NCBI GenBank assembly: GCA_040880525.1 | Contig: JBBDIG010000019.1 | Span: 31,016-95,015, forward strand | Reading direction: 5' to 3' | Source of the DNA: Bacteroidia bacterium | GTDB lineage: Bacteria; Bacteroidota; Bacteroidia; CAILMK01; JBBDIG01 | DNA: 64,000 nt | In this document: positions 26,322-34,945 of the stretch, piece by piece | Position numbering within the stretch: position 1 is the stretch's first letter | Layout of the letters: each line of letters starts with the position of its first letter | Translations under genes and position numbers: made by a program | Notes under the pieces: generated by a model | Seen by the model: only the letters and a program-made list of their open reading frames with translations | Told to the model about the DNA's origin: nothing | Databases searched by the model: none

Positions 26322-26702
26322 GTGTTTGACAAGGATGGTGTTCCAATTATCAGTAATAGAGGCGAAGGATGCCAAATTACAGCGAGAAATAAGCTAAAAG
26401 ATCTGGGCATAGTAGAATTTCAAATACCTGACGGAACAAATCCGGGAGTTTCAAGTCTTGATTCTTTATTTGCGCGGGTCTCTAATATAAATAAATCCGC
26501 ATTGCACAATGAAATCGGGTATGATTATACTGTAGTCTACACGTGGGCAAAATATTTACCTGAACATTCAATTGAAATGATGGAGGCCGTAAACGAAGGA
26601 TTAAGAGAAAACAAAGCAAACGTTTTATTGATTTCTCTCAATCTTGATTTCATAGATACATGGACAAATGGGAAAGTTGGGGATAAAATAGAATTAGATT
26701 GA
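26322..26702 (+). pseudogene. 5'-truncated protein, possibly thioredoxin-like without active-site Cys
   Basis: The frame (first start codon GTG 26322) is open backwards into the third REP copy, with no ATG, so the 5' end was probably removed at the REP junction. The segment YDYTVVYTWAKYLPEHSIEM followed by a helix and NVLLISLNLDFIDTW looks like a thioredoxin-fold beta-alpha-beta with the WCxxC position replaced. The resemblance is visual only. The first residues (FDKDGVPIISNRGEG) would be internal to such a protein. It is either a remnant or a GTG-started small gene. Confidence 0.5.
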
Positions 26703-26913
26703 ATGCTAAACAAATTCCAATATCGCTATTGTTCATAGCTCGTCAGGTACGATTAAATAACCTGAAATTTAAATCAAATAACGATTCACTAAGTTGTCTG
26801 AGGTTACATAGAACTTATAGAGGGTAAATAGGTTTAAGTATATTTGTTCCGGTTCAGTAAAGTTTGCTGAAACATCTTAGAATCATATTAAGCACAAACC
26901 CATGATTTAGAAA

Positions 26914-28245
26914 ATGAAAAAACTATTGTTTAAATGGAGTGAATTAAAAGCAACTTTTTGGTTTATTCCTGTTATCATAATCATCCTTGCAATTTTGCTG
27001 TCAGTTGTGCTGGTGTATATAGATGGCCTCCTCAATTTTTCACAAGAAGGTTTAGGTCGTTTCTTTTTTGTAAGCAGTTCGGATTCCGCCCGTAGTATTT
27101 TAACTACGATTTCCGGTGCAATGATGGGTGTGGCAGGAACTGTTTTTTCTATCACGCTGGTAGCCCTGACGCTTGCTTCTTCGCAATTTGGCCCGCGGCT
27201 CATCAAAAACTTCATGTATGTCCGGCTGAATCAGGTAGTGTTAGGTTCATACATTTCTACCTACCTTTATTGCCTGCTCGTTTTAAATGCAATAAAAGAA
27301 GGAGACAATTATAATTTCATTCCTTCCATATCCATCCTTGTGGCAATAATAGCCGCCATAACAAATATTATATTATTAATAGTATTTATTCACCAAATTG
27401 CCGTCAGCATTCAAGCGGATAAAGTTGTAGCTGAAATTTCAGAGTTTATCTCTAAACAAGTAAAAACGTTGTTTCCTGAAAAGATGGAGGATGAAAAAGA
27501 AAATAACGAAAGCATTGATCCCTCTGCTATTATCTCAGGTTATCAAAACAGGATTGCTATAAAATCACCTAAAAGTGGCTACTTTCAGTATGTAGATATC
27601 GATGCTCTGTTAGAAATCATAACTAAGCATGACGCACTGATTCAGTTGCATTACCGGCCTGGAGCGCACCTGGTGGAAGATATGGAAATAGGATTTCTCG
27701 TCACTAATGGCAATTGGACCGAAAATGAGTTGGTAAAAATTACCGATCAATTTGTAATCGGGCGAACCAAGACCTCCCAGCAAGACCTTGAATTCTCAAT
27801 CCACCAAATGGTCGAAATAGCCGTGCGAGCCCTATCTCCCGGAGTTAATGATCCATACACGGCCATTGCATGTATTGATAATCTTACTGCTACCATGTCC
27901 TATTTAGTACAAGCTAAATTTCCTTCTAAATATCGTTTTGATGAAAATGACAATCTCAGGATAATTGCTGACACCTTGGATTTTGAGGGTGCTTTGGACG
28001 CGGCTTTTAATCAAATTAGGCAGTTTTCCGGAGGAAGTCCTGCTGTAATTATAAGGTTGATGGAAGCCATGATTACCATTCATGGCTTTACAAGAAAAGA
28101 AAATTATAATAAAGCAGTAATCAGGCATGCCGAAATGATTTTAAGAGCAGGGAAGGAAACAATAAAAGAAAAGAATGACATTGATGATTTGAGGACAAGA
28201 GCGGAAAGTATATTAATAAATGAAGGACCATTGGATACAACGTGA
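26914..28245 (+). CDS. DUF2254 membrane protein
   Basis: This 443-residue protein has four N-terminal hydrophobic segments (about 17-37, 63-90, 105-125, 140-160), a long cytosolic or periplasmic C-terminal domain and the conserved ALSPGVNDPYTAIACID motif (near residue 305). It matches the predicted-membrane-protein family DUF2254, of unknown biochemical role. A 211-nt gap precedes it with no other gene. It ends 115 nt before the DUF2200 gene. Confidence 0.82.
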   Translation: MKKLLFKWSELKATFWFIPVIIIILAILLSVVLVYIDGLLNFSQEGLGRFFFVSSSDSARSILTTISGAMMGVAGTVFSITLVALTLASSQFGPRLIKNFMYVRLNQVVLGSYISTYLYCLLVLNAIKEGDNYNFIPSISILVAIIAAITNIILLIVFIHQIAVSIQADKVVAEISEFISKQVKTLFPEKMEDEKENNESIDPSAIISGYQNRIAIKSPKSGYFQYVDIDALLEIITKHDALIQLHYRPGAHLVEDMEIGFLVTNGNWTENELVKITDQFVIGRTKTSQQDLEFSIHQMVEIAVRALSPGVNDPYTAIACIDNLTATMSYLVQAKFPSKYRFDENDNLRIIADTLDFEGALDAAFNQIRQFSGGSPAVIIRLMEAMITIHGFTRKENYNKAVIRHAEMILRAGKETIKEKNDIDDLRTRAESILINEGPLDTT

Positions 28246-28360
28246 TTTAAGCATCATGCAGACTGAATCGCCAAAATTGATCAGTTGCTCTCTATACGGG
28301 CAAGCAATGGCAGATTAAAAGTTTTTAATAACTTGCGGTATAAACTTTAAAACATTAGGT

Positions 28361-28726
28361 ATGAAAACAACACCGGCACACGATGAGCGTATGGCAAAAA
28401 TGACATTTGCATCGGTATATCCGCACTATATCACAAAAGTTCAGAGAAAAGGCAGAACGAAAGAAGAGTTGCATCAGGTGATAGAGTGGCTTACCGGTTT
28501 TGATGAAAATAAACTGCAGGAACTCATTAATGAAAAAGCCACATTTGAAACATTCTTTCAGAAAGCAAATTTAAACCCCAATGCCCACCTTATTAAAGGC
28601 GTAATTTGTGGCTATCGTGTTGAAGAAATCGAAAATCCGTTAACTCAACAAGTAAGGTATTTGGACAAGGTGGTTGACGAATTAGCGAAAGGTAAAAAGA
28701 TGGAAAAGATATTACGATCTGCGTAA
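28361..28726 (+). CDS. DUF2200 family protein
   Basis: This 121-residue soluble protein begins with HDERMAKMTFASVYPHYI, then has a helical core with KVQRKGRTKEELHQVIEWLTGF and GVICGYRVEEIENPLTQQVR, all characteristic of the DUF2200 family. The fold is small, alpha/beta, without signal peptide. The family has no established biochemical function. The gene stands alone, with a separate leader from the DUF2254 gene. Confidence 0.85.
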   Translation: MKTTPAHDERMAKMTFASVYPHYITKVQRKGRTKEELHQVIEWLTGFDENKLQELINEKATFETFFQKANLNPNAHLIKGVICGYRVEEIENPLTQQVRYLDKVVDELAKGKKMEKILRSA

Positions 28727-29076
28727 AATGATAGTTAGAAGCACTGCTATCCGCAGCGCATATAGATTATGATGGGGGATGGGTATTTAAGCAACGCTAT
28801 ACCAGGAAACATAAATTCTAATCAATGAGTGAAAAACATTAATGATTTTGTCGTAAAATCAAATTATCACTCTATAAACCAACACAGCCCAGGGTTTAAA
28901 GCGTGGGCTGTGAATTGGAATCACTACACATGAAATCGCTTCAACGGTTTTATTGGATTGAAGCCAGAAGTAATACAATCATTGTTCAGACGACTGATAG
29001 AACCCTAAAGCATTCCATAAATTGAAATACGAGTTGAAACCCCGCCCTGTAAAAGGACAGGATTTACATTCCAGTT
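28727..29076. other. gap with two hairpins, no gene seen
   Basis: No convincing coding frame lies here. CACAGCCCA (28883-28891) pairs with TGGGCTGTG (28904-28912), and GCTTCAA (28938-28944) pairs with TTGAAGC (28958-28964). CCTGT/ACAGG near 29048-29063 forms a third short stem next to the downstream minus-strand gene. None has a U tract, so they are not clear terminators. Confidence 0.5.
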
Positions 29077-29529
29077 TTAATGACTAAACTCGAATTTCCG
29101 TATAGTCCCGTTATCCTGTGGTTCTTCGGCAATAAGTTTCTCTGAGTCAATACTCACCATATTCCAGGTAAATCCAGAGCTCTGTGTCATAAAGTTTACT
29201 CTGAATTTCCCTGCTGCATCAAATTCCCATGTGCCACTAACTGATGGAAATCCGGGATAGGTAAAGGAATAGGTTTTGTCCCGGTTTATAGTATAATAAG
29301 CCGAGATCAGTGGATGATCAGGATCTTCAACTCCGTCATCATAAACCTTTTGAATCACCCAGGTCTGGTCTGCAAAAAGCATCAAAGTGTCCGGGCCGTT
29401 CGTTGTAGTATCCGGATCGTTAACAGTAGGATCCTTGACGGGAACCGGAGTTTCTTCCTTGGAGCAGGCGGCAAAAGCCATCGCAATGATGACACTAACA
29501 GTCAAAATAGCAGTTGTAATCTTTTTCAT
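29077..29529 (-). CDS. lipocalin-like lipoprotein
   Basis: This 150-residue lipoprotein (lipobox AFAAC, C22) has a Pro/Asp/Thr-rich linker (24-48) and a small beta domain (about 50-150). TWVIQKVYDDG, YYTINRDKTYSFTYPGFPSVSGTW and the ending TIRKFEFSH resemble the lipocalin-like/DUF4923-type domains common in Bacteroidota lipoproteins. Ligand is unknown. The tail of similar proteins carries strand-rich sequence of about this length, so it seems full length. Confidence 0.7.
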   Translation of the reverse strand: MKKITTAILTVSVIIAMAFAACSKEETPVPVKDPTVNDPDTTTNGPDTLMLFADQTWVIQKVYDDGVEDPDHPLISAYYTINRDKTYSFTYPGFPSVSGTWEFDAAGKFRVNFMTQSSGFTWNMVSIDSEKLIAEEPQDNGTIRKFEFSH

Positions 29530-29722
29530 AATTTTTAATTTTTGTGTTTGTTATATTGAGGAGACATTTATACTGACAAAGCCGTTGCATCACCCCCTTC
29601 TTAAAAAGTCTTAATAAAAACTAACTAAAGTAAATTATAATTCAAATCTTTTGAATATACCCGCCTCTTCAACATCCTGTTTTAATAGCAGAAATTTATT
29701 ATATTCGCCAGGTAATAATTTT

Positions 29723-30019
29723 ATGGGAACCTGGCAAATCTCATTTTCAGAATCCGTGGCCCAGCGGGGCGAAGCCTGCCCTGGATGGCTGATGCGAATA
29801 TTTCAGGAAGAAAGACAATGGACCAGTGAAGGAATGGTGGGGCATTGGGAAAGCCTTGATACAGAAAAAATGGTCTTTGCAACCTTACGCGGAGAGTATT
29901 GTAAAATAGAATGGGATACGTTTCAACGGTATCATAAAAAAGTACGACCCCAAACGGACACAATTACCAATGAGGTTTTTAAAGGAAATGCAATGGAGGA
30001 TTTTGCGGGTCTCTCATAA
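29723..30019 (+). CDS. hypothetical protein, 98 residues
   Basis: The frame is open from an ATG at 29651, but the first 24 residues look random; ATG 29723 (MGTWQISFSES) is the likelier start. The protein is Trp-rich (about five Trp), with WLMRIFQEERQWTSEGMVGHW and KIEWDTFQRYHKK. No signal, TM or known motif is seen. It could be a short orphan or a remnant. Confidence 0.45.
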   Translation: MGTWQISFSESVAQRGEACPGWLMRIFQEERQWTSEGMVGHWESLDTEKMVFATLRGEYCKIEWDTFQRYHKKVRPQTDTITNEVFKGNAMEDFAGLS

Positions 30020-30091
30020 TGACCGGCATACGATTGAATCTCAATGAGAACTAAAATGCACCTAAAGTGTATTTCGCTAATACAATAAAAC

Positions 30092-30604
30092 ATGATTAAA
30101 ATGAAATCAACCGTACATCTATTCCTTTTGAGCATAATTACAGTAAGTTGCTCGGTTTTAAAAACAGATAAAAGCAATTTATCTGATAACGAAAATAATC
30201 CCGACAGCAAGCCACAGATCATAACATCCCTGACATTTCAAAAAGGTGATGCCGAACAGGCAATGAACTTTTACGTAAGTTTATTTGACAATTCCAAAAT
30301 TATTAACATCCAACGTTGGGGTAAAGACGGACCTGGGAAAGAAGGTTCAATTATGCAAGCTACTTTTGAGTTGAATGGGCAGATATTTATGTGTAGTGAT
30401 AGCCCGCCCGTACACGACTGGGATTTCACGCCTGCTGTTTCAAATTACGTTGAATGTACGAATGAAGCAGAAATCAAAAGGCTTTTTTCCAAACTATCAG
30501 AAAACGGAGCGGTAGCAATGCCATTAGACAACTATGGCTTCAGCCAAAATTTCGGATGGGTTATAGACCAATTTGGTGTTTCCTGGCAATTGAATTTACA
30601 ATAA
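30092..30604 (+). CDS. lipoprotein with VOC (PhnB-like) domain
   Basis: This 170-residue protein has an SPII-like N-terminus (ITVSC, C20; M4 at 30101 is an alternative start). Residues about 42-168 form a PhnB/3-demethylubiquinone-9 methyltransferase-like glyoxalase-superfamily domain: ITSLTFQKGDAEQAMNFYVS, IMQATFELNGQIFMCSDSPP and GWVIDQFGVSWQLNL. Soluble VOC domains usually act in the cytosol, so a lipidated copy is unusual. No metal-ligand set was confirmed. Function is unknown. Confidence 0.72.
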   Translation: MIKMKSTVHLFLLSIITVSCSVLKTDKSNLSDNENNPDSKPQIITSLTFQKGDAEQAMNFYVSLFDNSKIINIQRWGKDGPGKEGSIMQATFELNGQIFMCSDSPPVHDWDFTPAVSNYVECTNEAEIKRLFSKLSENGAVAMPLDNYGFSQNFGWVIDQFGVSWQLNLQ

Positions 30605-30689
30605 ACAAACAACGATCCGCCATCAGCACCTAAGAACCCTAGTTACTCTAAACCCGGACGTTGTCATAATTTTTACAAAAACAACCAAA

Positions 30690-31655
30690 ATGAAATATTT
30701 AAGCCTATTATTGTTAATTATCATTCCATTTTTAAGCTTCGGGCAGACTGAAAAAGAGGTTTCCCAAAAGGTTTCAGCGCAATTTGAAGAGTTTTATAAT
30801 TCAGGAGAATATCAAAAGATTTTCGATCTTTTCTCTGCGGAAATGAGAACGGCACTACCGATTGAACAAACAATCGACTTTTTAAAAGGACTCAAGAGCC
30901 AAGCGGGAAAAATAAAAAAGCGAGAATTTATAAAATACGAAAATGGTACATACGCCTCTTACAAGACAAATTTTGAACGTGCTCTTTTTACTGTAAATAT
31001 CTCGGTGGATAAAAATGCCAGAATTAACGGCCTGCTTGTTAAGCCTTTCAAAGAAAGTAACCTGCCAAAACCTGATAGGAATAAAACTGAACTGGTTTTG
31101 CCATTTGAAGGAGAATGGACTGTCTTTTGGGGTGGTGACTCAAAAGAACTGAATTATCATGTAGAAAACGAGGCCCAAAAAAACGCTTTTGATTTTATTA
31201 TAACAGACGAAGGAGGAAAATCATACAAAACGGACGGAAAAACTAACCAAGATTATTATGCGTTTGGTAAAGAGCTGTTTGCACCTTGTGATGCAGAAGT
31301 AGTATTAGTTGTTGATGGGATAAAAGACAATAAGCCCGGGGACCTGAATCCAATTTATGTTCCTGGAAATACAGTAATTCTAAAAACCAATAATAATGAG
31401 TATTTGTTCTTTGCTCATTTTAAGCAGAATTCTGTTGCAGTAGAACAAGGACAAAAAGTGAAACAAGGAGAGCTTTTAGGTCTTTGTGGAAATTCCGGCA
31501 ATTCATCAGAAGCACATTTGCATTTTCACATTCAAAATGTTGAAGACATGAATAAAGCTACTGGGATGAAATGTTATTTTGACGAAATATATGTGAACGG
31601 AGAATTAAAGAAAGACTATTCGCCAATAAAAGGAGATAAGATTAAAAACGAGTAA
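30690..31655 (+). CDS. M23-like peptidase with DUF3887-type N-domain
   Basis: This 321-residue secreted protein has a signal peptide (1-18, SFG|Q). A DUF3887-like region (about 20-125) precedes an LytM/M23 domain (about 140-305), a family of peptidoglycan endopeptidases. The HLHFHI motif and GNSGNSSEAHLHFHI context supply the later zinc ligand and catalytic His. The first HxxxD ligand is not standard: the position reads NAFDFII, so the upstream zinc His is uncertain. It may be a degenerate or non-catalytic M23, or a variant subfamily. Confidence 0.75.
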   Translation: MKYLSLLLLIIIPFLSFGQTEKEVSQKVSAQFEEFYNSGEYQKIFDLFSAEMRTALPIEQTIDFLKGLKSQAGKIKKREFIKYENGTYASYKTNFERALFTVNISVDKNARINGLLVKPFKESNLPKPDRNKTELVLPFEGEWTVFWGGDSKELNYHVENEAQKNAFDFIITDEGGKSYKTDGKTNQDYYAFGKELFAPCDAEVVLVVDGIKDNKPGDLNPIYVPGNTVILKTNNNEYLFFAHFKQNSVAVEQGQKVKQGELLGLCGNSGNSSEAHLHFHIQNVEDMNKATGMKCYFDEIYVNGELKKDYSPIKGDKIKNE

Positions 31656-31714
31656 ATAACCACTGAAACCAAAAAAGACTAACTTTGATTCGCTAACCAA
31701 ATATACAAGATATT

Positions 31715-32143
31715 ATGAATCCATTATTAAGAAACATCTTAGCCGTAATTGCAGGATGGATTGTCGGCAGTTGTGTCAACCTGGGCTTAATAGAACTTGG
31801 ACACCTCATTTTTCCGATAGGGGGCATTGATCCTAATGACATGGAAGCCTTAGCGTCCGTTATGCCGGGTCTGGACTTCAAATATTTTGTTTTTCCCTTT
31901 TTAGCACATGCTTTAGGAACATTGATTGGAGCGACCGTTGCTGGTTTAATTGCAATAAAGTACAAGATGCGGTTTGCTTTAGGGATAGGGTTGTTATTTT
32001 TTATGGGAGGAGTTCTTGCCAGTATTATGTTGCCAGCTCCCACCTGGTTTGTGATTACCGACCTGATTCTGGCATATATACCAATGGCATGGATGGGTGG
32101 TAAACTTGCCACAAGGATGTCAAAAACTGAATCGGGCAATTGA
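31715..32143 (+). CDS. four-helix membrane protein, unknown
   Basis: This 142-residue hydrophobic protein has about four TM segments (about 7-30, 54-80, 88-108, 112-130). Polar residues are few and there is no signal peptide beyond the first TM. The sequence includes AGWIVGSCVNLGLIELGHL. I do not recognise a named family, although small Gly-rich membrane proteins of this type are frequent in Bacteroidota. It lies 59 nt after the M23-like gene and may be co-transcribed. Confidence 0.65.
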   Translation: MNPLLRNILAVIAGWIVGSCVNLGLIELGHLIFPIGGIDPNDMEALASVMPGLDFKYFVFPFLAHALGTLIGATVAGLIAIKYKMRFALGIGLLFFMGGVLASIMLPAPTWFVITDLILAYIPMAWMGGKLATRMSKTESGN

Positions 32144-32399
32144 ACAAACTGTGACTTACAGCTCTTTGCAAGGGCGATTTTTAAAATTTCATGCACAAGA
32201 AGGACGGGCGCAATCCTGGTTTTGATGCCTGTGGTGCCAGGAAACCCATAGTTGGCCAGAAAGCACGCCCGGCCTGGTGAAAAGGATTGGGATACAAAAT
32301 TGCCTTTATACGGCCTTGTCAGCGGAGAACTTTAAATTGCAACATGGGGGAATCTGTTTGTTAACCTTGTGATAGTGAAAATACAAAAACGAAAGCAAA

Positions 32400-32876
32400 A
32401 TGAAAGAGACAATCCTTATGTCAGTTACAGTTTCATTTGTAGTAATAGTGACTCTGATAGCCTTAGCCTTTCAAAAAGGAGGTTCTGCAACAAGTACCTG
32501 TTCTTCCCTGTTTGTAACATGTAATGCAACATGCGATGGAACTTACATCTATTCAACAGCCAACTGTGAAGGCAGTAGCTTATTTCGCGACTGTATGTGT
32601 GATGGCTTAATGAAAAATGAGATTAAATTAATTAGCGCTGATTCTATTCAGCTTAAAAACATTAGTAGATTTATTGACTATGCTTCAGCGCTAGAGACAT
32701 CGCACAAAAAGAATCTTGTGATTAACCTGAATAAAATCAAAAATGCAATCAAAAATGAAGATTATAAAAATTATAAAAGTGGCATTGAAAGATTCCATGA
32801 GATCTCCAGCCAAATTTCAGAAAAAGAGAGGCACTTGCTATATGACAGGATAAAGGAACATACCACACAACAATAA
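32400..32876 (+). CDS. membrane-anchored Cys-rich protein, unknown
   Basis: This 158-residue protein has an N-terminal TM (about 6-24). A Cys-rich segment follows (CSSLFVTCNATCDGTYIY, ANCEGSSLFRDCMCDG, seven Cys in total at about 34-69) and then a helical, Lys-rich tail (about 75-158). The Cys spacing suggests disulfides in the periplasm, which is inference. No family was recognised. The 256-nt gap before it contains no gene. Confidence 0.6.
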   Translation: MKETILMSVTVSFVVIVTLIALAFQKGGSATSTCSSLFVTCNATCDGTYIYSTANCEGSSLFRDCMCDGLMKNEIKLISADSIQLKNISRFIDYASALETSHKKNLVINLNKIKNAIKNEDYKNYKSGIERFHEISSQISEKERHLLYDRIKEHTTQQ

Positions 32877-33063
32877 ATAAACGTCAGGCCGCTCAATCTC
32901 ACTTCGGTTGTACATTATCGAAACTTCGCTCTTGTAGCAAACCATGTTGAAGCCGTCCTGCATTTAAACTGTTGTCATTAATAATCGCAATAGAAGAGGG
33001 ATTACTTACCATGAAACCCATCAATAAAATGATTTACAAAAAGAAGCATCAATTTCAAGGTCT

Positions 33064-33624
33064 ATGAAACTTTACGTAAAGTACATGGTAAGCCAGCGCT
33101 GCAAAATGATGGTGAAGGAAGAGCTGAAAAAATTGGGTATTTGGTACGTGGTGGTTGACCTGGGGGTGATTGAGATTCTGGAGGACATTACATCAGAACA
33201 GCACGAGCAACTGAAAATTAACCTGGAGAAATCGGGCCTTGAGCTACTGGACGATAAGCGGAGTATATTGGTAGAAAGCATCAAGAACGTGATAATTGAA
33301 ATGATTCACTACATCGATGAGGAACCGAAGGAAAACTACTCAGAATATGTCAGCAAAAAATTAGACTACGATTACACCTACCTGGCCAATGTATTCTCGG
33401 AAGTGAAAGGCATTACAATCCGGCAATTTATCATCCTTAATAAGATAGAAAAAGTAAAGGAACTGCTGCTGTATGATGAACTCTCCCTAACGGAAATAGC
33501 CTCACGGATGCACTACAGCAGCGTAGCTCATTTATCCAATCAGTTCAAGAAGATTACCGGCCTTACTCCTACCTTTTACAAAGGAATAGCCGAAAAGCGC
33601 AGAGAGAACCTTGAAAATGTGTGA
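33064..33624 (+). CDS. AraC-family regulator with degenerate HMA-like N-domain
   Basis: This 186-residue protein has an N-terminal HMA-like fold (about 1-70) that begins MKLYVKYMVSQRCKMMVK; the metal motif MxCxxC of its paralogue at 42194 is here M-V-S-Q-R-C, so Cys10 is Ser and only Cys13 remains. A helical linker precedes the AraC helix-turn-helix pair (about 110-180): LSLTEIASRMHYSSVAHLSN, then FKKITGLTPTFYK. Such HMA-AraC regulators sit beside metal-efflux genes in Bacteroidota. It lies upstream of the island and is probably a DNA-binding regulator with altered metal response. Confidence 0.85.
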   Translation: MKLYVKYMVSQRCKMMVKEELKKLGIWYVVVDLGVIEILEDITSEQHEQLKINLEKSGLELLDDKRSILVESIKNVIIEMIHYIDEEPKENYSEYVSKKLDYDYTYLANVFSEVKGITIRQFIILNKIEKVKELLLYDELSLTEIASRMHYSSVAHLSNQFKKITGLTPTFYKGIAEKRRENLENV

Positions 33625-33655
33625 TATATGTAACCTATTTCCACTCTTGTGTAAT

Positions 33656-33684
33656 GAACGCGTTCAAGTGCAGTCCTACCTTTG
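33656..33684 (+). promoter_or_regulatory. promoter region of the 33748 porin-like gene
   Basis: TACCTTTG at 33677-33684 matches TAnnTTTG. A perfect 10-bp palindrome GAACGCGTTC (33656-33665) lies 11 nt upstream of it, between the AraC regulator and this gene, and could be an operator. Neither was tested. Confidence 0.4.
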
Positions 33685-33747
33685 CGTGTTGTGAAAATGA
33701 ATTCACATATAGAAACGAGAGTTAACTAAAATCAATTTTAAAAAATT

Positions 33748-34395
33748 ATGAAAACCATCCAAGTTATTGCAATGGCAGCGTTTCTGATAGTTTCAGGTAC
33801 CGCATTTGCGCAAAATGAAGAAACAGATAACCGTGAAAAATTTCAGATTGGCTTAAAAACCGGGTTGAATTATTCAAATGTCTATAATGCCAGGGGAGAG
33901 AATCTGAATACTGACGGAAAGTTTGGTTTTGTAGGCGGTGGTGTCGTACGAATTCCTATTGACAAATATTTCGGTCTGCAGCCGGAGGTATTGTTTTCCC
34001 AGAAAGGTTTTAAAGGACAGGGAATGTTGCTTGGCAGCGAATACGATTTTACAAGAACTACTACCTATTTAGACATCCCACTTCAATTTGCTGTAAAGCC
34101 AAGTGAATTTATCACAATTATGGCAGGACCTCAATATTCTTATCTTCTGAAGCAAAAAGATACTTTTATCAGTTCATCTACAAGCTTTTCACAAGAGCAA
34201 GAATTTAAAAATGATAATATCCGTAAAAACATCTTAGGTTTGGTTGGAGGCTTTGACATCAGCTTAAGGCATCTGATATTAGGAGCCCGCACCGGATGGG
34301 ATATTCAAAACAATAATGGTAATGGCACTTCCCAAACCCCACGTTATAAAAACGCATGGGTACAAGGAACGATCGGCTACGCTTTTTATGAATAA
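33748..34395 (+). CDS. outer-membrane beta-barrel protein (porin-like)
   Basis: This 215-residue protein has a signal peptide (1-22, AFA|QN). The mature part is an outer-membrane beta-barrel of the PF13568-like type: FQIGLKTGLNYSNVYNARGE, GGGVVRIPIDKYFGLQPEVLFSQKGFK (shown in part), the ITIMAGPQYSYLLKQKD strand and the C-terminal IGYAFYE. It probably has 8-10 strands. Position between the HMA-AraC regulator and cusA makes regulation with the metal island plausible but unproven. A good terminator follows. Confidence 0.8.
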   Translation: MKTIQVIAMAAFLIVSGTAFAQNEETDNREKFQIGLKTGLNYSNVYNARGENLNTDGKFGFVGGGVVRIPIDKYFGLQPEVLFSQKGFKGQGMLLGSEYDFTRTTTYLDIPLQFAVKPSEFITIMAGPQYSYLLKQKDTFISSSTSFSQEQEFKNDNIRKNILGLVGGFDISLRHLILGARTGWDIQNNNGNGTSQTPRYKNAWVQGTIGYAFYE

Positions 34396-34437
34396 AAGGT
34401 AACAGCTTCAAATCAATACAGCATACCTCTATCAATG

Positions 34438-34465
34438 AAAGGGCGGAGAAATCTGCCCTTTTTTT
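34438..34465 (+). terminator. intrinsic terminator after the porin-like gene
   Basis: AAAGGGC (34438-34444) pairs with GCCC plus T residues (34455-34461). Three inner pairs lead to a GAAA tetraloop, and a T7 tract (34459-34465) follows. This is a typical Rho-independent terminator. Confidence 0.85.
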
Positions 34466-34500
34466 GTGCCAAATCTATAGCCTTTGCAATTCGAAATATT

Positions 34501-34596
34501 CTAATCCAACCCCCAGCGGAATCCAACAGCCTGAATTCTTACGGCATCAGTCTGGGCATTCAATATTACTTATATTCAATTTTACCGGGTAAATAA
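34501..34596 (+). pseudogene. remnant of a beta-barrel protein C-terminus
   Basis: In the frame ending at TAA 34594-34596 the last codons read NSLNSYGISLGIQYYLYSIL then PGK, a typical final barrel strand. No start or upstream domain remains. The segment starts soon after the terminator of the intact barrel gene and was probably left by deletion. Confidence 0.4.
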
Positions 34597-34835
34597 TGGC
34601 CGGTTTATTCTTGTTTTCTCAGTGGGGCCATAATAAACTAAAACCTTTAGCCAATAAAACTCGCGAGTTCCCCGGATTAGGGGTTCATTTATTTTTCGAG
34701 GTTGAAGATATTAACCAATCATGGAAGAACGCCAATAATTTAAATGCTGACATTATTCATAAACCTCATAAAAGCAGGGGTTTTAATAACCTTGAATTCA
34801 CCCTGACAGACAGGGATGGGTATTACAATAAGTGA
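34596..34835 (+). pseudogene. truncated VOC/glyoxalase-like fragment
   Basis: The 79-residue frame carries GLGVHLFFEVEDINQSWKNA and FNNLEFTLTDRDGYYNK, the second half of a VOC (glyoxalase/bleomycin-resistance type) domain. The first beta-alpha-beta-beta-beta module is absent. It abuts the barrel remnant, so this 300-nt stretch joins two unrelated gene ends. Confidence 0.55.
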
Positions 34836-34896
34836 AAAGAATAAGATAAATTTATCTGACAGTACTTAAGCAAACAAAGAGAGTGTTATTTTGCTG

Positions 34897-34904
34897 TAGC
34901 TTTG
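34897..34904 (+). promoter_or_regulatory. Bacteroidota -7 box for the cusABC operon
   Basis: TAGCTTTG matches TAnnTTTG, 41 nt before the ATG of the CusA gene. No -33 match is obvious, consistent with dependence on an activator, which is inference. Confidence 0.4.
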
Positions 34905-34945
34905 GAAATGTTAAATACCCTCGGTTCAGGTAAATCAAGGTAGGA

